Of a stretch of DNA of 64,000 bases, positions 33,805 to 43,460 are shown piece by piece (the stretch's first letter is position 1; each line of letters starts with the position of its first letter). Location of the stretch: the NCBI GenBank assembly GCA_963714125.1, contig OY970234.1, positions 1,054,001 to 1,118,000 on the forward strand, read 5' to 3'. This DNA comes from CAWCAW01 sp963714125 (GTDB taxonomy: Bacteria > Actinomycetota > Acidimicrobiia > Acidimicrobiales > UBA8190). Below the pieces are notes generated by a model. It was not told the origin of the DNA, did not search any database, and was given only the letters and a program-made list of their open reading frames with translations. The translations under genes were made by a program, and so were the position numbers.

Positions 33805-35046
33805 GTGCGACGACTGGCTGTGCTCTCCCTGCACACCTCCCCGCTCGCCCAGCCGGGAACCGGTGACGGCGGGGGGATGAACGTCTACGTGCGCGAGCTG
33901 TCGACGGCGCTGGCTCGCGCCGGAGTCGAGTGCGACGTCTACACCCGTGCGCCATCACCCGACGTGCCCGCCACCGTCGTGGTCGAGCCAGGGTTCCGAG
34001 TGCACCACGTACCGGCCGGGCCCCTCGAACCCATGGCCAAAGAAGCGCTGCCCCTCGTCGTCGACGAATTCGCCGACAACGTCATGGCCCTCATGGCCGC
34101 CGGCGACACCGGCTTCGACGCCGTGCACGCCAACTACTGGCTGTCGGGACTGGCCGGTCACCGCATCAAGCACGAGCTCGACCTGCCGCTGGTGTCGACG
34201 TTCCACACTCTGGCCCGGGTCAAGGCGGAGGCGAGCCCCGAGGAGGTCTCGAGCGACGAACCGCATCGCCGCGCCGAGGCCGAGGCCGCCATCATGGCGT
34301 GCTCGGAGATCGTTCTCGCCTCGTGTTCCGTGGAAGCGGCGCAGTTGGCCGACCTGTACGACGCCAATCCGGCGCGGGTGCGGGTGGTGGCGCCGGCGGT
34401 GGACCATGCCTTCTTCGCTCCGGGGTATCGACCGCAGGCTCGACGCGCCCTGGGTTTGCCCGCCGACGTACCGCTGTTGCTGTTCGTGGGCAGGATCCAG
34501 CCGCTCAAAGGTGTGGCCGTGGCCGTGCAGACGTTGGTGGACGTGCGCCGTCGTCACGGTGACGCGCAGCTTGTCATCGTGGGTGGGCCCAGTGGTCCGC
34601 ACGGTGAGGAGCACCAGCGCTATATCGAGGAGCTGGTGTCGTCCTCGGGGCTGTCCGAGGCCGTGCACTTCGTCGCCCCCCAACCCCACGAGCTGCTGTC
34701 GACCTACTACCGCGCCGCCGACGTGTGCATCGTGCCCAGTCGGGCCGAGTCCTTCGGGCTGGTGGCCCTGGAGGCGGGCGCCTGTGGCACGCCCGTGGTG
34801 GCCGCCGCCGTGGGAGGACTGACCACATTGATCGACGACGGCCACACCGGCTTCCTGGTCGATGCGGCCGTACCGGCTGATTTCGCCGCCGCGGTAACCA
34901 AGGTGCTCGATGATCCGCTGGCCGCGCAGCGCATGGGCAGCGCCGCGGTGGTCCGGGCCCGGCGCTACACGTGGGCCCAGGCCGCCACCATGCTGCGGGC
35001 CACCTACGAGGAGCTCGCCGCCGAGCGTCTCGTGGCTTGTCGCTGA
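33805..35046 (+). CDS. mshA: D-inositol-3-phosphate glycosyltransferase
   Basis: 413 aa, family GT4. It joins UDP-GlcNAc to 1L-myo-inositol-1-phosphate, the first step of mycothiol synthesis. Evidence: the N-terminal GDGGGMNVYVREL loop, ANYWLSGLAG, the VGRIQPLKG motif and the C-terminal SRAESFGLVALEAGACGTPVV (E-x7-E nucleotide-sugar site). Length and motifs match actinobacterial MshA throughout. The gene is followed by a YbjN-family gene, an order I also know from Streptomyces. Confidence 0.93.
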   Translation: MRRLAVLSLHTSPLAQPGTGDGGGMNVYVRELSTALARAGVECDVYTRAPSPDVPATVVVEPGFRVHHVPAGPLEPMAKEALPLVVDEFADNVMALMAAGDTGFDAVHANYWLSGLAGHRIKHELDLPLVSTFHTLARVKAEASPEEVSSDEPHRRAEAEAAIMACSEIVLASCSVEAAQLADLYDANPARVRVVAPAVDHAFFAPGYRPQARRALGLPADVPLLLFVGRIQPLKGVAVAVQTLVDVRRRHGDAQLVIVGGPSGPHGEEHQRYIEELVSSSGLSEAVHFVAPQPHELLSTYYRAADVCIVPSRAESFGLVALEAGACGTPVVAAAVGGLTTLIDDGHTGFLVDAAVPADFAAAVTKVLDDPLAAQRMGSAAVVRARRYTWAQAATMLRATYEELAAERLVACR

Positions 35047-35068
35047 CGGCCGGAGGGTTCTGACGGGC

Positions 35069-35557
35069 GTGGCAGTCGCCGATATCGCCACCGAGGAAGA
35101 GCGTCAACGGTGCCACGCCGTCATCGAGGCGTGGGCGCACGAACGCCTGGCCGAAGAAAACGGTGTGGTCGCTGCCGTCGACCGCGATGTGGCCCTGGAC
35201 CGGTGGTACCTGCGCCTACGGGGGGAGGAAAAGGACTTCATCACGGTGTGGATCACCATCCGCCAGCGCACCTTGCACCACGAAGCGCAGTTGATGCCGG
35301 CCCCCGAGGTGAACGTGCAGGAGACCTACGAGTACCTGTTACGTCGCAATGCCGACCTGCATCAGATGCGCTACTGCCTCGGTCCTGAGGATGCCGTGTA
35401 CGTGGTGGGCGAGATGCCGGTGCATGGCGTCACCGACAACGAGCTCGATCGCATCATCGGCTCGTCGCTGTCGTACGTGGACGATGTGTTCCCCACGGCC
35501 ATGTCCATCGGTTTCGCCGGCATCTATCGCCGTCGCCCGCGCCCCCGTTCGGAGTGA
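35069..35557 (+). CDS. YbjN-domain protein
   Basis: 162 aa from GTG 35069, which has GGAGGG 12 bases upstream. It has the features of the actinobacterial YbjN family: DRWYLRLRGEEKDFITVWITIRQRTLHHEAQLMP and YVVGEMPVHGVTDNELDRIIGSSLSYVDD. The fold resembles type III secretion chaperones. The function is unknown, and the conserved place after mshA does not reveal it. A long frame opening upstream at 34910 overlaps mshA and is not the start. Confidence 0.87.
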   Translation: MAVADIATEEERQRCHAVIEAWAHERLAEENGVVAAVDRDVALDRWYLRLRGEEKDFITVWITIRQRTLHHEAQLMPAPEVNVQETYEYLLRRNADLHQMRYCLGPEDAVYVVGEMPVHGVTDNELDRIIGSSLSYVDDVFPTAMSIGFAGIYRRRPRPRSE

Positions 35558-35758
35558 AAACGCACACGCGGTTGCGTGTCACGCACACGACGCGCGCAAG
35601 AGTTGTGCAACTGCCGCGTCGGGGTGCGGCGCACTCGCCGTTACGTCGAGTGGACGATAGGGTGCCCGTGGCACAGCCCGAGGGGCGAGTGATGTCGGCC
35701 GTCGGGGAAGTGCGGTCGGTATTGCATGGTTCCTCGGGCTGCGTCGCGTCATGACGGT

Positions 35759-35764
35759 TAGCCT
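35759..35764 (+). promoter_or_regulatory. -10 box (TAGCCT) for leaderless proC
   Basis: TAGCCT is followed by exactly six bases and ATG 35771. The 213-bp region 35558-35770 otherwise holds only GC-rich DNA with an imperfect ACGCA/TGCGT inverted repeat near 35570. Confidence 0.5.
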
Positions 35765-35770
35765 CAGCTG

Positions 35771-36568
35771 ATGCGTCCTGCGTTAGTTGTCGTCGGTGGA
35801 GGTCGAATGGGCAGCGCGCTCGTCGGTGGGCTGCTGCGCGCCGGGCGAGGCGCCGACACCATGGTGATCGTCGAAGTGGATGAGTCGCGCCGTGACGCGC
35901 TGGCCGCTTCATTGCCCGGCGTGGCCACGTCAGCGCGCGTGGTGGCCGCCGACGCGGCAGTAGTAGCGGTGAAGCCGGCGCAAGGTGAGGAGGCGTGCCG
36001 CGCCTTGGCCGATGCCGCGGGCGGCGCGCCGGACCGGGTGCTGTCGATCATGGCGGGAGTGCCCCTCGCCCAGTTATCGCGGTGGCTCACCTCCCCCGTC
36101 GCCGTGATACGCGCCATGCCCAACACTCCCGCGCTCATCGGCGCCGGCATGGCCGCCATCTCGGCGGGAGCGTCGGCCGGCGAAGCCGACATGGCATGGG
36201 CCGAGGAGATTCTCGGGGCCGTGGGGGAAGTGGTGCGCGTGCCTGAAGCCGCCCTCGACGCCGTCACGGCCGTGTCGGGCTCGGGCCCCGCCTACATCTT
36301 TCTGGTGGCCGAGGCCCTCATCGCAGCGGGGGTGGCGGCCGGTCTTGACCCCGCCACCAGTCGGCGCCTCGCTCTGGCCACCATCGCCGGCAGCGCCCGG
36401 CTGTTGGTCGAGACCGGTGACGACCCGGCCGCGCTGCGGGCGCAGGTCACCTCCCCGGGCGGGACCACCGAAGCCGCCTTGGCCGTGCTGGAAGACCATG
36501 GTCTGCGGCGCGCCTTTGCCGAAGCGGTGGCGGCGGCGGCCCGCCGTTCCGAGGAGCTCGGGCGCTAA
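35771..36568 (+). CDS. proC: Pyrroline-5-carboxylate reductase
   Basis: 265 aa. It reduces 1-pyrroline-5-carboxylate to proline using NAD(P)H. Evidence: the N-terminal Rossmann loop GGGRMGSAL, MPNTPALIGAGM, the VSGSGPAYIFLVAEAL helix and the signature QVTSPGGTTEAALAVL. It is full length for the family, cytoplasmic. The next gene encodes a small HTH protein, as in other actinomycetes. Confidence 0.96.
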   Translation: MRPALVVVGGGRMGSALVGGLLRAGRGADTMVIVEVDESRRDALAASLPGVATSARVVAADAAVVAVKPAQGEEACRALADAAGGAPDRVLSIMAGVPLAQLSRWLTSPVAVIRAMPNTPALIGAGMAAISAGASAGEADMAWAEEILGAVGEVVRVPEAALDAVTAVSGSGPAYIFLVAEALIAAGVAAGLDPATSRRLALATIAGSARLLVETGDDPAALRAQVTSPGGTTEAALAVLEDHGLRRAFAEAVAAAARRSEELGR

Positions 36569-36575
36569 AACGCTT

Positions 36576-36591
36576 GCCCTAAGGGGCTTTT
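36576..36591 (+). terminator. Possible weak terminator after proC
   Basis: A 4-bp GCCC/GGGC hairpin with loop TAAG is followed directly by TTTT. The stem is short, so this is uncertain. Confidence 0.3.
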
Positions 36592-36673
36592 GTGCAAGGT
36601 GGCGGCGGAATCCTGCCGTGTCCCCTTTCCAACATTCGTCACATTGGCGTACAGTCGCCTCAGGCGGAGAGGG

Positions 36674-36880
36674 GTGATTCCACTGGCACCAGAAGAAGTC
36701 ACGAATACCCGGTTCTTAACAGTGCGCGAGGTGGCGAACTCGCTGCGGGTATCCAACATGACGGTGTACCGACTCATCAACGCGGGCGAGCTGCCTGCCG
36801 TGCGTGTCGGTAAGTCGTTCCGTCTACGCGAGGACGACGTCAACCACTACTTGGCCGACCGGTACACCCGAGCCGGCTAG
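36674..36880 (+). CDS. Small excisionase/MerR-like helix-turn-helix DNA-binding protein
   Basis: 68 aa from GTG 36674, six bases after GGAG. Almost the whole protein is one HTH_17 (excisionase-type) domain: FLTVREVANSLRVSNMTVYRLINAGELPAVRVGKSFRLREDDV. It is chromosomal and not linked to an integrase. In actinomycetes such a protein is commonly found next to proC and is of unknown regulon; it is shorter than and distinct from BldC. An upstream in-frame start at 36590 would add an unrelated stretch. Confidence 0.85.
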   Translation: MIPLAPEEVTNTRFLTVREVANSLRVSNMTVYRLINAGELPAVRVGKSFRLREDDVNHYLADRYTRAG

Positions 36881-36917
36881 GTCAGCTCACTCCTCGGGAC
36901 ACCGGGGGCCTCGATTG

Positions 36918-37798
36918 ATGGTGCGCGCCCCGGGGGAGTCCGGATCGGTGTTCCTCCTGACCGACTACGGGTATGCCGACGAGTTCGCCGGCGTGCTCCG
37001 GGCCGTGATCAGCCGCTTGGCGCCGCCGGCGCCCATCATCGACCTCAGCCACGACGTGGCCCCCTTCGATGTCCGAGCTGGGGCGTTGTTGCTGGCCCGC
37101 ACCGTCGTTCACCTGGGCCCCGGCGTGGTGGTGGCCGTCGTCGACCCGGGCGTGGGCACCAGCCGCCGAGCCGTGGCGGTCGAAGTCGGCGGCCCCGACG
37201 CCGCCTCGGCAGGCCCCGAGGGCCCCGAAGGTCCTCGCTATTTCGTCGGTCCCGACAACGGCTTGCTTGGCTTTGCTCTCGATGCCCAGGGCGGCGCCCG
37301 CTCCGCCGTCACCTTGCCTGCCCACCCCATCCCGGGTCGGGGCGCCACCTTCGATGGTCGCGATGTCTTTGCGCCCGCCGCCGCCCGGCTGTGGGGCGGC
37401 GAGGCGCTGGAGGCGCTGGGTTCTCCCCTCGACGTGGACGACCTGGTGCGTTTGGCGCCCCCGGTCGTGTCCATCGGCCCCGGGGGCATCGACACCGAGG
37501 TGCTGTGGGTGGACCGCTTCGGCAACGTGCAGCTAGCGGTGAGCGGGGACGCCGTGGCCGCCGACATCCAGGTCATGGTGCTGCGCACCGGCGGCGGGAC
37601 CGCCGCCGACTCTGGCCCGCACACCGTCGATGTTCGCCGGGTCGACAGCTTCGCCGCCTTACAGGGTGACGAGATCGGTGTCGTGGTCGACTCCAACGGG
37701 AAGCTCTCGGTGGTGTGTAACCAGCGGTCGGCCGCTACCGTGCTGGCCGTGAAGGCCGGTGACCCCATCAGCCTCGACTGGGCGGGAACGCTCCCGCC

Positions 37799-37802
<4 letters not shown>
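36918..37802 (+). CDS. SAM hydroxide adenosyltransferase (DUF62 family)
   Basis: 294 aa. It has the N-terminal FLLTDYGYADEFAGVLRAV, IIDLSHDVAPFDVRAGALLL, VVDPGVGTSRRAVAVE, YFVGPDNGLL and the C-terminal DRFGNVQL motifs of this family. Members hydrolyse S-adenosylmethionine to adenosine and methionine, and related enzymes fluorinate or chlorinate it; the halogenase-specific loop is not discernible here, so the hydrolase is favoured. The purpose of the reaction is unclear. It overlaps the following acyl-CoA synthetase gene by ATGA. GTG 36921 is an alternative start. Confidence 0.88.
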
Positions 37803-39325
<1,523 letters not shown>

Positions 39326-39400
39326 GGCGTCAAATCAATAGCGGGAATTCGCGTCCGAGCTTCGATTGCATTTGAAAGGTTGTGACGACTTTTTCGGGCG

Positions 39401-39406
39401 TACGCT
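39401..39406 (+). promoter_or_regulatory. -10 box (TACGCT) for leaderless small membrane protein gene
   Basis: TACGCT is followed by exactly six bases and GTG 39413. Confidence 0.45.
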
Positions 39407-39412
39407 GCTCTG

Positions 39413-40009
39413 GTGCTCAGATTGCATGGGCCCTATTTTTCTCACCTGGTGCTGCGCCAGGCCCTACCGGGGCTTGACTTGCCAGCTTGGATTACGGCCA
39501 TCTCAACTGCGGTCCTTGCTCTTGGCGTGCTGCTCGCGGCTCGTCAGCTGCGAGAGGCACGAATGGCTCGCTTAACCGAGGCGGCCGCGGGCATCTCTCG
39601 TCGTTGGGACGCTGCTGACTTGATTGAGGCCCGAGGCGAGATCGACAAGTACCCGGACGATGCGGCTCTACGAAACGCCGTTTTTGGAATTGCGCCAGAG
39701 GGGGATCCTGAGCCCAATGTAAATCTGCTCCTGCGAGAGCCCAACTTCTTCGACGACCTGGGCACCCAAGAGTTGCTCGGAGGGGTCACCCTTGAATGGA
39801 TCGAGTTGACGATGAGCGACATCGTGCAATCCCGATGGGACCTCTGGCGCCTCACCGTCGACGAGTACAGGGCTAGGGATTCTTCGGACCCCCCGATCTA
39901 CGGCAACTTTCAGCGGCTTGCTGAAAGGCTGAGAGGGGAACACCTCAGTCGCTGGCAAACGATAAAGCGCCGATTCCTGCTTTCGGTTGTCCGAATGCTG
40001 GATTACTAG
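39413..40009 (+). CDS. Hypothetical single-pass membrane protein
   Basis: 198 aa. One hydrophobic segment (WITAISTAVLALGVLLAARQL, about residues 26-46) is followed by a soluble, charged alpha-helical region (REARMARLTEAAAGISRRWDAADLIEAR...). This resembles DUF4760-like stress or phage-related membrane proteins, but only generally. The codon use is visibly less GC-rich at third positions than that of its neighbours, suggesting a recent arrival. It stands alone between the acyl-CoA synthetase and rex. Confidence 0.6.
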   Translation: MLRLHGPYFSHLVLRQALPGLDLPAWITAISTAVLALGVLLAARQLREARMARLTEAAAGISRRWDAADLIEARGEIDKYPDDAALRNAVFGIAPEGDPEPNVNLLLREPNFFDDLGTQELLGGVTLEWIELTMSDIVQSRWDLWRLTVDEYRARDSSDPPIYGNFQRLAERLRGEHLSRWQTIKRRFLLSVVRMLDY

Positions 40010-40384
40010 CGACCCTGTCCGTGGGGATTCATGGGAACGGGCGCTACCGGGCGCGGCGCCGAGGCCGGCCGCGGAGGGGCTGGGCGCTGCCTGCAAATCC
40101 CTCTTTGTTCGTGCTTCAGCATTCTTGGGCCACTTCCTCTCTGCCATCAGAGCCGGTGACGCTTCCAGTTTAAGCGTCCTTGTGCCGGGGGCCTAGGGCT
40201 TCTCCCTCGTTCTTTCGGGGTCCCCACTTTAAGTGTCTGACCTGGGCGGTTATCGAGAGGCCCAGCTGAAGCAGGATGCATGGGTTCGATCAACCCTGGA
40301 TTTTCGATCGTAAGAGGTGCCACTACTTCACATTCCTCATCACCGACTTGGTGCGCAGGGGGGTCCACTCGGTACGATCCGCGC
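40010..40384 (+). other. Gene-free region upstream of rex
   Basis: About 375 bp with no supported gene on either strand. Its base composition is mixed, with T-rich and G-rich patches. Two similar segments, CAGTTTAAGCGTC near 40168 and CACTTTAAGTGTC near 40226, form an imperfect direct repeat; the second is itself palindromic (CACTTTAAGTG). The right end carries the rex promoter. I see no Rex operator of the TTGTGAA-N4-TTCACAA type. Confidence 0.6.
40373..40378 (+). promoter_or_regulatory. -10 box (TACGAT) for leaderless rex
   Basis: TACGAT is followed by exactly six bases and ATG 40385. A TTGGTG at 40348-40353 could act as a -35 at 19-bp spacing. Confidence 0.5.
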
Positions 40385-41092
40385 ATGTCGGGATCGGGTA
40401 CGCGTCGGATCCCCGAGGCCACCGTTGCTCGCCTGCCGGTGTATCAACGGATCCTCCTCGAGCTGGTGCGCGCCGGGACGTCGACGGTGTCGTCGGACCA
40501 GCTCGCCACCCTGGCGCGTGTCAACGCCTCCAAGGTGCGCAAGGACCTGTCGTTCTTCGGCTCCTTTGGCACCCGGGGGTCGGGCTATGACGCCGACTTC
40601 CTGCTGGCGCACATCGACCGGGAGCTCGGACTCGACGGCGACTGGCCTGTCGCCATCGTGGGATGCGGGAACCTGGGGCGGGCGCTGGCCAACTCCCAGG
40701 GCTTCACGTCACGGGGATTCCGGGTGTGCTGCCTCTTCGACATCGACCCCGCCCTGGTGGGCACGCGGGTGCGAGGCGTCGAGATCGTCCATCTCGATTC
40801 CTTCGAAGAGGTCCTGGCCCGTGATCTGCCCACCATCGGCGTCATCGCCACTCCCGCACCCGGCGCCCAGGATGTCGCCAACCGGATGGTGGCGGCCGGG
40901 ATCGCGTCGGTGCTCAATTTCGCGCCGCGTGTCTTAACGGTGCCCCCCCACGTCCTGCTCCGCTACGTGGATTTGTCCATCGAGCTGCAGGTGATGAGCT
41001 TCTACTTGTCGCATCGGGACCATCCCGGCTCCCAGACGGCCTCGTCCCCCTTGCCGCACGTGGTGGGGATCACCCCCACCGAGCCGGGCTGA
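40385..41092 (+). CDS. rex: Redox-sensing transcriptional repressor Rex
   Basis: 235 aa. The N-terminal winged helix (IPEATVARLPVYQRIL, VNASKVRKDLSFFGSFGTRGSGYD) binds DNA. The Rossmann domain (VAIVGCGNLGRALA, CLFDIDP) senses the NADH/NAD+ ratio, and NADH releases the repressor. The C-terminal helix IELQVMSFYLS swaps between monomers. In actinomycetes Rex controls respiratory and haem genes and sits upstream of hemA, as here. ATG 40385 matches a leaderless promoter; the longer frame from 40280 lies in non-coding DNA. Confidence 0.94.
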   Translation: MSGSGTRRIPEATVARLPVYQRILLELVRAGTSTVSSDQLATLARVNASKVRKDLSFFGSFGTRGSGYDADFLLAHIDRELGLDGDWPVAIVGCGNLGRALANSQGFTSRGFRVCCLFDIDPALVGTRVRGVEIVHLDSFEEVLARDLPTIGVIATPAPGAQDVANRMVAAGIASVLNFAPRVLTVPPHVLLRYVDLSIELQVMSFYLSHRDHPGSQTASSPLPHVVGITPTEPG

Positions 41093-41197
41093 CCCTGGTT
41101 CACAGCGTCGGCCGCCGGGGGCCCTGTCTGGCGGACGCGCAGCAGGACCGGCATCCTTGTACAGAGGATCCAACTCGAAGAGGAGCTCTGCGAGACG

Positions 41198-42472
41198 TTG
41201 TCGGTGGTCGTGGTCGGACTCGAACAGCACCGCAGCCCCTTGGAGCTGCTGGAGCGGGTGACCGTGCCCGAGGAGGCTTTGGGCAAGACCCTGGCCGCCC
41301 TGCGCGACCGCTCCAATCTGTCCGAGGTGGTCGTCCTCTCCACCTGCCTGCGCACCGAGCTGTATGCGGTGGTGGAGCGTTTCCACGAGGGCGTGGCCGA
41401 CCTGCAGGAGTTTCTGGCCACCGCAGCGGGAACGTCGATCGACACCATCAGCGAACATCAAACGTTGCTCTTTGACGACGCCGTCACCGTGCATCTCTTC
41501 GAAGTGGCGTCGGGCCTGCATTCGGCGGTGCTGGGAGAGACCGAAGTGCTCGGACAGGTGCGCCGGGCCGGCGAGCGTGCCGAAGCGGAAAAGGCGGCCG
41601 GCCCCGTGTTGTCGAGCTTGTTCCGGCGCGCCGTGCAGGTGGGCCGCCGGGTCCGGTCGCAAACCGCCATCGCTCAAGGCGCCACGTCTCTCTCGCATAT
41701 CGCCGTCGACGTGGCTGCCCGCGGTTGGGGCGGATCGCTGGCCGATCGGCGCGTGCTTGTGGTGGGCGCCGGCGAGATGGGCGAGGCCGTAGTGGGCGCC
41801 GTGTCGTCGCATCATCCGGCGTCGATCGTGGTGGCCAACCGCACCGCGGCGCGCGCTCAAGCTCTCGCGGACAGCGCCGGCGGTAGTGCCATCGGTCTCG
41901 CCGATGTGGCGGGCGCCGCCGCCGACGCCGATGTCCTATTGGTCTCGACGGGCGCCACGTTGCCGGTCATCGACGCCGAGCTGCTGGGAGCCGCCCTCGG
42001 GCGCCGCCACGCCGATCCCTCGCTGACCGCCTTGGTCGTCGTCGATCTGGGCGTGCCCCGCAATGTCGATCCGGCGCTATCGGCGGTGGACGGCGTGGAA
42101 CTCTTCGACATGGACGATCTGCGCACCCACGCCGAAAAGGCGCTGGAAGGCCGCCAGGCCGAGGTCGGCGCCGCGCAGGAAATCGTGGCCCAGGAGCTCG
42201 AGCGCTACCGCGCCGACGGACGCGCCCGCGGTGCGGCGCCCATCGTCTCGGCTTTGCGCGGCCGCTTCGACGCCCTCACCCGGGCCGAGCTCGAGCGTCA
42301 CCGGTCGCGCCTGGGTACCTTGGACGACGCCCAGTGGCACGAGGTCGAGTCCGTGTTGCACGACGTGCTGGCCAAGCTCCTGCATGAGCCTTCGGTGGTA
42401 CTCAAGGACGTGGCCGGAACGCCTCGAGGCGAGCGTCTGACCGAAGCACTGCGCGCCCTGTTTGATCTCTGA
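41198..42472 (+). CDS. hemA: Glutamyl-tRNA reductase
   Basis: 424 aa. It reduces glutamyl-tRNA(Glu) to glutamate-1-semialdehyde, the first step of C5-pathway tetrapyrrole synthesis. Evidence: VLSTCLRTELYAV with the catalytic Cys, LGETEVLGQVRRA, SLSHIAVDVA, VVGAGEMGEAVVGA (NADPH site), VVANRTAARAQ and DLGVPRNVDP. The TTG start follows GAAGAGGAGC; a GTG six bases on is also possible. It is 105 bp after rex and starts the hem cluster. Confidence 0.94.
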   Translation: MSVVVVGLEQHRSPLELLERVTVPEEALGKTLAALRDRSNLSEVVVLSTCLRTELYAVVERFHEGVADLQEFLATAAGTSIDTISEHQTLLFDDAVTVHLFEVASGLHSAVLGETEVLGQVRRAGERAEAEKAAGPVLSSLFRRAVQVGRRVRSQTAIAQGATSLSHIAVDVAARGWGGSLADRRVLVVGAGEMGEAVVGAVSSHHPASIVVANRTAARAQALADSAGGSAIGLADVAGAAADADVLLVSTGATLPVIDAELLGAALGRRHADPSLTALVVVDLGVPRNVDPALSAVDGVELFDMDDLRTHAEKALEGRQAEVGAAQEIVAQELERYRADGRARGAAPIVSALRGRFDALTRAELERHRSRLGTLDDAQWHEVESVLHDVLAKLLHEPSVVLKDVAGTPRGERLTEALRALFDL

Positions 42473-42479
42473 GCCCGTC

Positions 42480-43427
42480 GTGGCCATTGCTGATCCGTCC
42501 GCCCGCACCCGCCCTTGGCGGGTGGCCAGCCGAGGCTCGCCGCTCGCCCTGCTGCAAGCCCGCACCATCGTCGATCGGCTGGCTGCGCTGGGCGTGACCG
42601 ACTGCGAGGTGGTGGTCGTGCAGACCACCGGGGACCGACGCTTCGACGTCCCCATCGAGCAGATCGGTGGCCAGGGTGCCTTCGTCAAAGAAGTGCAGGC
42701 GGCCGTGCTCGACGACCGGGCCGACATGGCGGTGCACTCGGCCAAAGACCTCCCCACCCAGACTCCGCCCGGTCTGGTGCTGGCGTGTGTCCCCGAGCGC
42801 GCCGATCCCCGCGACGCCATGGTGGGGTGTCGCCTCGCCGATCTCGCCACTGGGGCCACGGTGGCCACCGGATCGGCGCGCCGCCGGGCCCAGTTGGCGT
42901 GGCTGCGTCCGGATCTCACCTTCTGCGACCTGCGCGGCAACATGGCCCGGCGCGTCGAACGGGCCGACGAGGTGGGTGCCGGGGTGCTGGCCACGTGTGC
43001 TCTGGAGCGCTTGGGGATGGGGGCCCAGGTGGCCGATGTCCTCGAGCCGTCGGTGATGCTTCCCCAGGTGGCCCAGGGTGCCCTGGCGGTGGAGTGCCGC
43101 GACGGCGACGACACCGCTCGCCAGTTGCTGGCCCTGATCGATGATGTGGGGGTGCATCGGGCCGTTTTGGCGGAGCGAGCCTTCCTGCGCGCCTTGGGCG
43201 GCGGGTGCACGCTGCCGGTGGGGGCGTTGGCCACGGACACTGGGGGCGGCGCCGGGGGTGACGAGCTGCGCATCGAGGGGATGCTGGCCAGTCGAGACGG
43301 CCGGGTCATGTTGCGCCGCCGGGCTGGGGGCACCGATCCCGACACCCTCGGCATCGAGCTCGCCATGGGGCTCCTCGATGACGACGGCGGGCGCTGTCTC
43401 GATGACTGGGACGGTACGGGGCCGTGA
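42480..43427 (+). CDS. hemC: Hydroxymethylbilane synthase (porphobilinogen deaminase)
   Basis: 315 aa. It polymerises four porphobilinogens into hydroxymethylbilane. Evidence: VASRGSPLALLQA, DMAVHSAKDLP, SARRRAQL, DLRGNMARRV, and the dipyrromethane-bearing Cys in LGGGCTLPVGA. GTG 42480 is eight bases after hemA ends; TTG 42462 inside hemA is an alternative. The stop codon is the first rung of an overlapping mini-ORF ladder leading to the next gene. Confidence 0.94.
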   Translation: MAIADPSARTRPWRVASRGSPLALLQARTIVDRLAALGVTDCEVVVVQTTGDRRFDVPIEQIGGQGAFVKEVQAAVLDDRADMAVHSAKDLPTQTPPGLVLACVPERADPRDAMVGCRLADLATGATVATGSARRRAQLAWLRPDLTFCDLRGNMARRVERADEVGAGVLATCALERLGMGAQVADVLEPSVMLPQVAQGALAVECRDGDDTARQLLALIDDVGVHRAVLAERAFLRALGGGCTLPVGALATDTGGGAGGDELRIEGMLASRDGRVMLRRRAGGTDPDTLGIELAMGLLDDDGGRCLDDWDGTGP

Positions 43428-43460
43428 CTCGGCCATGACTCGGCCATGACTCGGCCATGA
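43424..43460 (+). repeat. 11-bp tandem repeat forming a ladder of overlapping mini-ORFs
   Basis: The unit TGACTCGGCCA occurs three times (43425-43457). The hemC stop overlaps GTG 43424. From there GTG-ACT-CGG-CCA-TGA ends on ATG 43435. That start reads ATG-ACT-CGG-CCA-TGA and ends on ATG 43446, which reads the same and ends on ATG 43457, the start of cobA/hemD. Each step uses a 4-base RTGA overlap. The arrangement would allow repeated termination-reinitiation from hemC to cobA/hemD. That translation actually follows this path is inference. Confidence 0.9.

Noticed and set aside
34910..35068. Upstream extension of the YbjN gene overlapping mshA
   Set aside because: The extra 53 codons are antiregister to mshA coding sequence and unlike the YbjN family; GTG 35069 fits better.
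36674..36880. Excisionase of a mobile element
   Set aside because: The HTH_17 domain is excisionase-like, but the gene is in a conserved chromosomal position after proC with no integrase, so it is a housekeeping-type regulator.
40010..41197. Rex operator near rex or hemA
   Set aside because: No sequence close to TTGTGAA-N4-TTCACAA was found by eye on either strand.
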